A DNA stretch of 35,450 nt from Hymenobacter sp. (GTDB lineage Bacteria; Bacteroidota; Bacteroidia; Cytophagales; Hymenobacteraceae), in assembly GCA_025356245.1 (NCBI GenBank), contig JANXUO010000489.1, positions 1-35,450 of the forward strand, given 5' to 3'. A program made the translations under genes and the position numbers. Position 1 is the stretch's first letter. Each line of letters opens with the position of its first letter. The notes below the pieces were generated by a model, which was given only the letters and a program-made list of their open reading frames with translations, did not search any database and had not been told where the DNA came from. Shown piece by piece: positions 30,551 to 35,450 of the stretch.

Positions 30551-31450
30551 ATGAACACGCAACTCCTTCAAAACTACTCCGAAGCCGAAAAAATTGCCTA
30601 CCTCTGCGCCGTGGCCAGCCTGGCCACCGCCGACCGCGAAGCCTCGCCCGCCGAAGGCGAGTTCTTGCAGGCCCTTTCGCAGCAGGCCGGCTTGTCGGCC
30701 GAAGGCGTGCAGCAAGTGGTGGCCGCCGCCCGCGACGCCAACAACCAAGGCATTCAGCGCCAGCTCGACGTGCTCAAAAGCTCCGACCTGCGCTTCTCGC
30801 TCGTGACGGACCTCATCAGCTTCGCCCGCGCCGACGGCTCCTACGCCAACGACGAAGAGGCCATGATTACCAAAATGAGCACCTACCTCGGCATCAACCC
30901 CGAGCAGCGCCAGACCCTCGAAACGGTGGTGGACCAAGCCAATACCGTGGCCCACGACCCGCAAGACCCTGCCAAGGAAGGCTTTTTCAGCAGCATCGGC
31001 GACAAGCTCTCCAACGTCGGCATCCCGAAAGGGGCGCTCATGGCGGGCCTGCTCGGCGTGGTAGCCCCCATGGTGCTCTCGCGGGTGATGGGCGGCGGCC
31101 AGCAACAAACCGCCGGCTACGGCAACGAGCAAAGCGGCGGCGGCGGCGGAATGCTCGGCGGCCTCATGGGCTCGGGCATGGGCGGGCTGCTGGGCGGCGC
31201 GGCGCAGTCGGGCATGGGCGGCCTGCTCGGCGGGCTGCTGGGCAGCGTGATGGGCGGCGGCCAGGGCAACGCCGGGCAGCAGTCGGCCATCGGCAGCGGC
31301 GGCCTGGGGTCGATTATGTCGGTGCTGGGCGGGCTGGGCGGGCAGCCCAACACGCAGCCCCGCAGTGCCGGCGGCGGCGGGCTGGGCTCGCTCTTTGGCG
31401 GCGGCGGCGGCATGGGCTCGCTGCTGGGCGGCCTGCTGGGCGGGCGGTAA
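30551..31450 (+). CDS. TerB-like helical protein with Gly/Met/Leu-rich C-terminal half
   Basis: 299 residues, ATG 30551. Residues 1-140 resemble the all-helical TerB domain: AEKIAYLCAVASLATADREASPAEGEFLQALSQQAGL and LVTDLISFARADGSYANDEEAMITKMSTYLGI show the paired A-x-ADG/ADRE-x(5)-E acidic metal-binding-like motifs of TerB. TerB proteins are linked to tellurite resistance and membrane-stress complexes. From ~165 the sequence is built of Gly, Met and Leu (GGLMGSGMGGLLGGAAQSGMGGLLGGLLG), possibly membrane-associating or aggregating. No signal peptide, so it is cytoplasmic or membrane-associated. It stands alone, with no ter partner genes nearby. The longer open frame upstream runs into tRNA-flanking DNA and is not used. 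Confidence 0.78.
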   Translation: MNTQLLQNYSEAEKIAYLCAVASLATADREASPAEGEFLQALSQQAGLSAEGVQQVVAAARDANNQGIQRQLDVLKSSDLRFSLVTDLISFARADGSYANDEEAMITKMSTYLGINPEQRQTLETVVDQANTVAHDPQDPAKEGFFSSIGDKLSNVGIPKGALMAGLLGVVAPMVLSRVMGGGQQQTAGYGNEQSGGGGGMLGGLMGSGMGGLLGGAAQSGMGGLLGGLLGSVMGGGQGNAGQQSAIGSGGLGSIMSVLGGLGGQPNTQPRSAGGGGLGSLFGGGGGMGSLLGGLLGGR

Positions 31451-31459
31451 GAGCTTCTT

Positions 31460-31607
31460 ATAGCGGTTCCCAGGTTGGTGTACGTAATCGTAGAGACGCG
31501 ACCCTTCGCGTCTCTACGCGTGGGCGGCCCTCTCAACGTCAGGAGATGCGAAGGGTCGCGTCTCTACGATGCGGGTTTCCTGTACACCGACTTAGGAACT
31601 GCTCTAA
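31460..31607. repeat. Palindromic intergenic repeat with perfect 21-bp arms
   Basis: Inner arms 31489-31509 and 31548-31568 are perfect reverse complements (CGTAGAGACGCGACCCTTCG...). The left arm itself continues into CGTCTCTACG, so two alternative hairpins can form. Outer parts (AGCGGTTCCCAGGTTGGTGTAC and its degenerate counterpart near 31581-31607) are also inverted. Confidence 0.85.
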
Positions 31608-31644
31608 GTGATTGGTTACGGATTTAATTTATTTTCGGAAAATT

Positions 31645-31674
31645 AAAAAGGCCGCCCGTATGGGCGGCCTTTTT
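31645..31674. terminator. Rho-independent terminator
   Basis: Perfect 13-bp stem AAAAAGGCCGCCC / GGGCGGCCTTTTT with loop GTAT and trailing T. It lies about 200 bp after the TerB-like gene, beyond the palindromic repeat, and isolates the downstream gene. Confidence 0.92.
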
Positions 31675-31852
31675 TGCTTTGATGCCAACTACAAAAATCA
31701 CGCCAGGCAAACAATTTTTTATAATAACATTCATTTTTGAAGCCGGGGCTTAGGTCGTGGAAGAAATATTTTAGGGGCCGCTTGTTTTAGAGCCGGCACT
31801 ACTGTAATTGCGATGGCTTCGGTCTTCACCTCCTTTTTTCCTCAAACTTTTT

Positions 31853-34800
31853 ATGAAAAACCTTACCCTGCGTCCGTCTCTACTCTCCCCCCCCCCCCCT
31901 GCTTTGCTTCGTTGGCCCCTGCTGCGGTTAACACTCCTACTCCTAGCACTAATGGTTAGCAGCGGGGTACGGGCGCAAGCAAACTTAGGTGTTGCCCCCC
32001 AAGCCAAGATGACTGTTTGCGCTAATGGACAAGTGCAGGGCTGGGGCGGCTCCTTCCTTTTTGGCCAACCAGCTTCAACAACAGCTCCCGTTTTAGTACA
32101 TCCCAGCACTTTGGCCAATATCGTAGCTGTTGAAAGCGGTAACTATAACAATGAATGCGCCTACGCGATTGACCGTTGTGGCACCTTGTATGCCTGGGGT
32201 AACAATTCTTTTGGCAAGTTGGGACTGGGTAGTACCATTGCTTATGTGTCAGTTCCTACCATCGTCACAATCCCTGGCCAACGAAGGGTGAGCCGGGTAT
32301 CAGCGGGTTCAGATTTTGCCTTGGCAGTTTGCACCGATGGCTCTGGATGGTCGTGGGGCCGCAATAGCAGCGGCCAGTTGGGCATCGGTACTACTGGCCC
32401 TGATGAGTTGAGTCCGGTACAGTTCCAAAGTATGGGGATAGTCGAAGTCCGGGCCGGTCAAGCATTTGGCTTGGCGCTACGTGCCACAGGCAAAGTTTTA
32501 TCGTGGGGTGAAGATACTTATGGAGAACTGGGCCGTAACCTGACCAGTGGCACCATAAGTGCTACTCCTGCTCCTTTGAATACGTTGGTTGGTGGCGGCG
32601 GTACAGCTATTGAGGTGTTTGGCCGTTTTGCAGCGGGTGTAGTGCAAGCCGACGGGTCGGTGTACTGCTGGGGGCAAAATCAACTGAACCTGCTAGGTAC
32701 TGGTGGAGGCGATGCTTCTGTACCAACTCAAACCTTACCACCTGGCAGTGGAGCAGTTTCGCTGGCAGGCAACGAATATGGCGTCACGGCCCTTCTTGGT
32801 AATGGCCAAACTCGGGTATGGGGCCTTACATCCGAGTTTTTGGGTTTTTGCGGTTCCCCTTTTTCTGTTCCGCTACCCATAACTGGCCCTACGATACCGA
32901 GCAATTCGCATATTTTATGCATCGCCACCGATGCTACAGCTTGCATTACGGGCAGCGGACAGCTCCTTTTTTGGGGTTGGGGAGGGCTACCCCAAAATGG
33001 CCCAAATGGCAATAGTACGGCTACTTATGCCTGCGCTCCTACCCCGCTGCCCAACGCCTTCCCGGCCGTAGCCAACACCGGCCCGCTGCCCGCCATTGCG
33101 CCCGTCACCGTAAACGCCACGGCCGTGACGCTCTGCGCTGGCAGTAGCACGGTGCTGCAAGCCAGCGGTGGCGACGGAATAAACTACCGCTGGAGCCCCG
33201 ACATCGGCCTCTCGGCCCGCAACGGGGCCACGGTGGTGGTGGCCCCCGGCCAAACCCAAACCTATACCGTGACGAGCAGCAACGCCTGCGGCACGGCCTC
33301 GGCCACGGTGGCCGTGACGGTGAACGAAAACTGCTGCCAGGCCAACGACGGCTTTGGAATTGCCTTGCAGGGCACTTACAATGTTTCGCCCTTCATCGGC
33401 ACACCGGGCACCCGCTACCTCGGCGCGTCCGACCTGGTACTGCTCAACAGCGTGTTTACGCTGGGCGTGGGCCAGACGCTGCTCATGAAGCCCAACACCA
33501 CCATTACCCTCTCCGACGGGGCCGAGCTGCACCTCAATGGGGCCACCATCACGGCCTCCTGCGATGAAATGTGGGGCGGCATCGTCGTGGCCGACCAAGC
33601 TGCTGGCTTGTTCACGAATGGGGTCGGTTCTATTCGTAGCCGCATTCAACACGCCGTACAAGGCGTGGATATGCAGGAAAGCAGTGGCCCGGCTCGTTTT
33701 CAATTGCACAACACCGATTTCTTGCACAATCAAATGGGCCTGGCCCTGCACCGCCGCACTGGCGGGGCCACCTCGCAGGATTTTGTGCGAAGCTGCACCT
33801 TCGATAGCAACCCGGATTTTTTCAAAACCCCCTGGCAGCGGCGCAGCCCCACCGACTACCACTACACCCGGCACCAACTGTATTTGGCGGGTAATTTCCT
33901 GCCCGCCACCTTCACCCGCAACAAGCTGCGCCACGCCATCTTTGGGATGGTGGGGTCGAGTGTTGACGGGGAAGCGTCCAACATTGAGTTCGATGAGGGT
34001 GAACTGACCGACTACTACCTGGCCGGGGCCTACAACTTCATCAACCCCAGCTACCGCAGCACCTGGTCGTTTAACGGCACGTTGTTTCGGTTGCCGGGCG
34101 GCAACGCACTGCCCGACATCCAACAAATCCGCGACGACCTGCCCCTGGTGAGCAGCGACGGGCAACGGGAAGAAACCTACGGCATCTGGACGCACAACGA
34201 GGCTGCGACCCGCGTACTAAACTGTAGCTTCGTGGCCGCCCCCGACGCCCCCGCCTGGCAAGCGAGCAATTACGACGAGTTTGGCCACAACACCCCCCGG
34301 CAGGTCGGCATTCACACCTACAACCTGATGACGGTGGAGGGCAGCCGCTTCGAGACCCTGGAAACGGGCATCGACCAGTGGGCCTACCCCTTCGCCAGCA
34401 GCAGCCTGATAGGCAACACCTTTGAGAACTGCCGCATCGGCTGGGATGTCCTAGCCCCCGGCAACATCACCTCCTCCAATTCCAGCGCGCCCGAGCCCCT
34501 GCTCAACGCCACCTGCAACAGCTTCGTGCGCGGCACCTACCCCGATGGCCGGGCCACCGGCATCCACGTCCAGCGCAACGAAATCCTGTACTCGGCCAGC
34601 ACCGGCGGCTACTACCCGCAGTATCCTACCGTCAAGCTGGAAACGCCTAACTTGTCCACCACTGGTGCGCGGGTGCCACTCAAAAACTACTTCGACAACG
34701 CCGGGCGTGGCGCAGGCGAGTTTTTCGCAGTGAACAACGAGCAGGGCGGCACTCAGATTGACTATTATACCTACGACAATTATATCGCTCCTGTACAGCC

Positions 34801-35224
34801 CTTTTTTACCGGTAACATAGCCATCAATCCTGGTGTAATAATGGGACCAGGGCGAAACGTAAATGGGCTCGACGAAACCCTTACCTGCGAGTTCATCCTG
34901 CCTTATCCCAATGTCGGTCTGCAAGCGCGGAGCGCGGCTCAACCGCATCATTCCGTCGTCACTGCCAAGAACACATTGGCTCAAAACTGGCCCAACCCCT
35001 GCACCGGCAGCACTGCGTTCCGCTACACCATCAAACCTGGTAACAACAAAGCTGAACTGCTGGTACGCCGGGCCACCGACGGGCGGGAAGTGGGCAGACA
35101 GGCATTGAACGTCAAAGCCGTGGAGGCCGTCGTGTCGGTGGCAGGTTGGCCCGCAGGCACCTATTTTGCTACGTTGGTAGTGAACGGAGTACCTGGTACC
35201 ACACGCCGTATCGTTGTTGAATAA
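31853..35224 (+). CDS. T9SS cargo with RCC1 beta-propeller, Ig-like domain and beta-helix
   Basis: 1123 residues from ATG 31853; the signal peptide is long (residues 1-40, LLRLTLLLLALMVSSGVRAQ) and contains a poly-Pro stretch encoded by C13. Residues ~45-390 carry RCC1-type repeats (CGTLYAWGNNSFGKLGLG, GSGWSWGRNSSGQLGIG, GKVLSWGEDTYGELG, GSVYCWGQNQLNLLG), predicting a propeller. Residues ~420-495 are Ig/PKD-like (LCAGSSTVLQASGGDGINYRWSPD..YTVTSSNACGTASATV). Residues ~510-1030 are beta-helix-like with DGAELHLNGATITASCDEMWGGIVV and long Asn/aromatic loops. The end (NWPNPCTGSTAFRYTI to GTYFATLVVNGVPGTTRRIVV) is a T9SS sorting domain. GC content is clearly lower before ~33030 than after it. The next gene starts 15 bp downstream, so they are an operon. 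Confidence 0.9.
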   Translation: MKNLTLRPSLLSPPPPALLRWPLLRLTLLLLALMVSSGVRAQANLGVAPQAKMTVCANGQVQGWGGSFLFGQPASTTAPVLVHPSTLANIVAVESGNYNNECAYAIDRCGTLYAWGNNSFGKLGLGSTIAYVSVPTIVTIPGQRRVSRVSAGSDFALAVCTDGSGWSWGRNSSGQLGIGTTGPDELSPVQFQSMGIVEVRAGQAFGLALRATGKVLSWGEDTYGELGRNLTSGTISATPAPLNTLVGGGGTAIEVFGRFAAGVVQADGSVYCWGQNQLNLLGTGGGDASVPTQTLPPGSGAVSLAGNEYGVTALLGNGQTRVWGLTSEFLGFCGSPFSVPLPITGPTIPSNSHILCIATDATACITGSGQLLFWGWGGLPQNGPNGNSTATYACAPTPLPNAFPAVANTGPLPAIAPVTVNATAVTLCAGSSTVLQASGGDGINYRWSPDIGLSARNGATVVVAPGQTQTYTVTSSNACGTASATVAVTVNENCCQANDGFGIALQGTYNVSPFIGTPGTRYLGASDLVLLNSVFTLGVGQTLLMKPNTTITLSDGAELHLNGATITASCDEMWGGIVVADQAAGLFTNGVGSIRSRIQHAVQGVDMQESSGPARFQLHNTDFLHNQMGLALHRRTGGATSQDFVRSCTFDSNPDFFKTPWQRRSPTDYHYTRHQLYLAGNFLPATFTRNKLRHAIFGMVGSSVDGEASNIEFDEGELTDYYLAGAYNFINPSYRSTWSFNGTLFRLPGGNALPDIQQIRDDLPLVSSDGQREETYGIWTHNEAATRVLNCSFVAAPDAPAWQASNYDEFGHNTPRQVGIHTYNLMTVEGSRFETLETGIDQWAYPFASSSLIGNTFENCRIGWDVLAPGNITSSNSSAPEPLLNATCNSFVRGTYPDGRATGIHVQRNEILYSASTGGYYPQYPTVKLETPNLSTTGARVPLKNYFDNAGRGAGEFFAVNNEQGGTQIDYYTYDNYIAPVQPFFTGNIAINPGVIMGPGRNVNGLDETLTCEFILPYPNVGLQARSAAQPHHSVVTAKNTLAQNWPNPCTGSTAFRYTIKPGNNKAELLVRRATDGREVGRQALNVKAVEAVVSVAGWPAGTYFATLVVNGVPGTTRRIVVE
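31887..31899 (+). repeat. C13 homopolymer in the signal-peptide coding region
   Basis: Thirteen consecutive C encode the Ser-Pro-Pro-Pro-Pro stretch at residues ~12-16 of the RCC1 cargo. With 13 C the reading frame is open. Tracts of this length are prone to slipped-strand mispairing. Confidence 0.9.
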
Positions 35225-35239
35225 GCTGCGGCAGGTACG

Positions 35240-35450
35240 ATGAAAACCTTTTTTGGAATGGTGGTTGGTGTCCTGTGGACACTGACCACCTACGCGCAAG
35301 CCCCTGTGCCGCAGTGGAATTTGCCACTTGGACAACGTGCTAAGGCCGTACACGTAGCCCACATCAGCCGTGGCAGAACTTCGTCGCTCACTGCCGGCGA
35401 CCTGATAATTGTGGGTACAACCGTCCGATACAATACCTACGGCCCGCTGC
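35240..35450 (+). CDS. Secreted protein, 3' partial
   Basis: The first 70 residues are visible. MKTFFGMVVGVLWTLTTYAQA is a signal peptide, and the mature start is PVPQWNLPLGQRAKAVHVAHISRG followed by a strand-like AGDLIIVGTTVRYNTYGPL. The gene runs off the window end. It follows the RCC1 cargo by 15 bp and is probably co-transcribed. The family cannot be told from this piece; a further T9SS cargo is plausible. Confidence 0.75.
   Translation, partial: MKTFFGMVVGVLWTLTTYAQAPVPQWNLPLGQRAKAVHVAHISRGRTSSLTAGDLIIVGTTVRYNTYGPL

Overview
The window looks like chromosomal DNA of a high-GC member of the Bacteroidota, most likely a Hymenobacter-type genus. The evidence is: six or so secreted proteins whose C-termini look like type IX secretion (T9SS) type A sorting domains (YPNP starts, G-Y-L-x-V ends); one-component hybrid kinases of the 7TMR-DISM/HisKA/REC/AraC type; a Bacteroidota-style TAnnTTTG promoter box; few Shine-Dalgarno sequences; and many short palindromic intergenic repeats. 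The genus is inferred from recall of protein style, not from a search.

Layout. 1-4282: the tail of one hybrid two-component regulator, a small secreted protein on the other strand, then a second, paralogous hybrid regulator whose frame is intact except for two in-frame stops. 4309-5660: a compact minus-strand operon of RelE/HigB-like toxin, Xre-type antitoxin with a long C-terminal tail, and a SecB-like chaperone, which together look like a toxin-antitoxin-chaperone (TAC) system with a palindromic operator. 5761-6003: a 243-bp long palindrome. 6201-12906: a secreted beta-helix protein followed by a very large T9SS cargo gene broken by at least four lesions, including a palindromic insertion and a 17-bp tandem duplication. 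13094-16921: mscL, then a three-gene type III polyketide operon (FAD oxidoreductase, chalcone-synthase-like enzyme, methyltransferase). 17108-25049: a tiny T9SS protein that is little more than a signal peptide plus sorting domain, and two large T9SS cargo proteins, one with 14 tandem propeller-like repeats. 25050-25979: no convincing gene; it holds a nearly T-free 300-nt island and a G11 tract. 25980-30067: a GNAT-like conserved protein, a fatty-acid-desaturase-family enzyme translationally coupled to a membrane protein with an internal duplication, and a small secreted protein. 30166-30338: two valine tRNAs. 30551-35450: a TerB-like protein with a Gly-rich tail, an RCC1/beta-helix T9SS cargo with a C13 tract in its signal region, and the start of another secreted protein.

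How it fits together. Most of the coding capacity goes to the cell surface: large T9SS-exported, modular, repeat-rich proteins, several of which share the same C-terminal module with different N-terminal display repeats. Short palindromic repeats sit between or within many genes and appear to drive gene decay here. The most system-like unit is the TAC operon; the type III PKS operon is the clearest metabolic cluster. All functional calls rest on motifs read by eye; no database search was possible.
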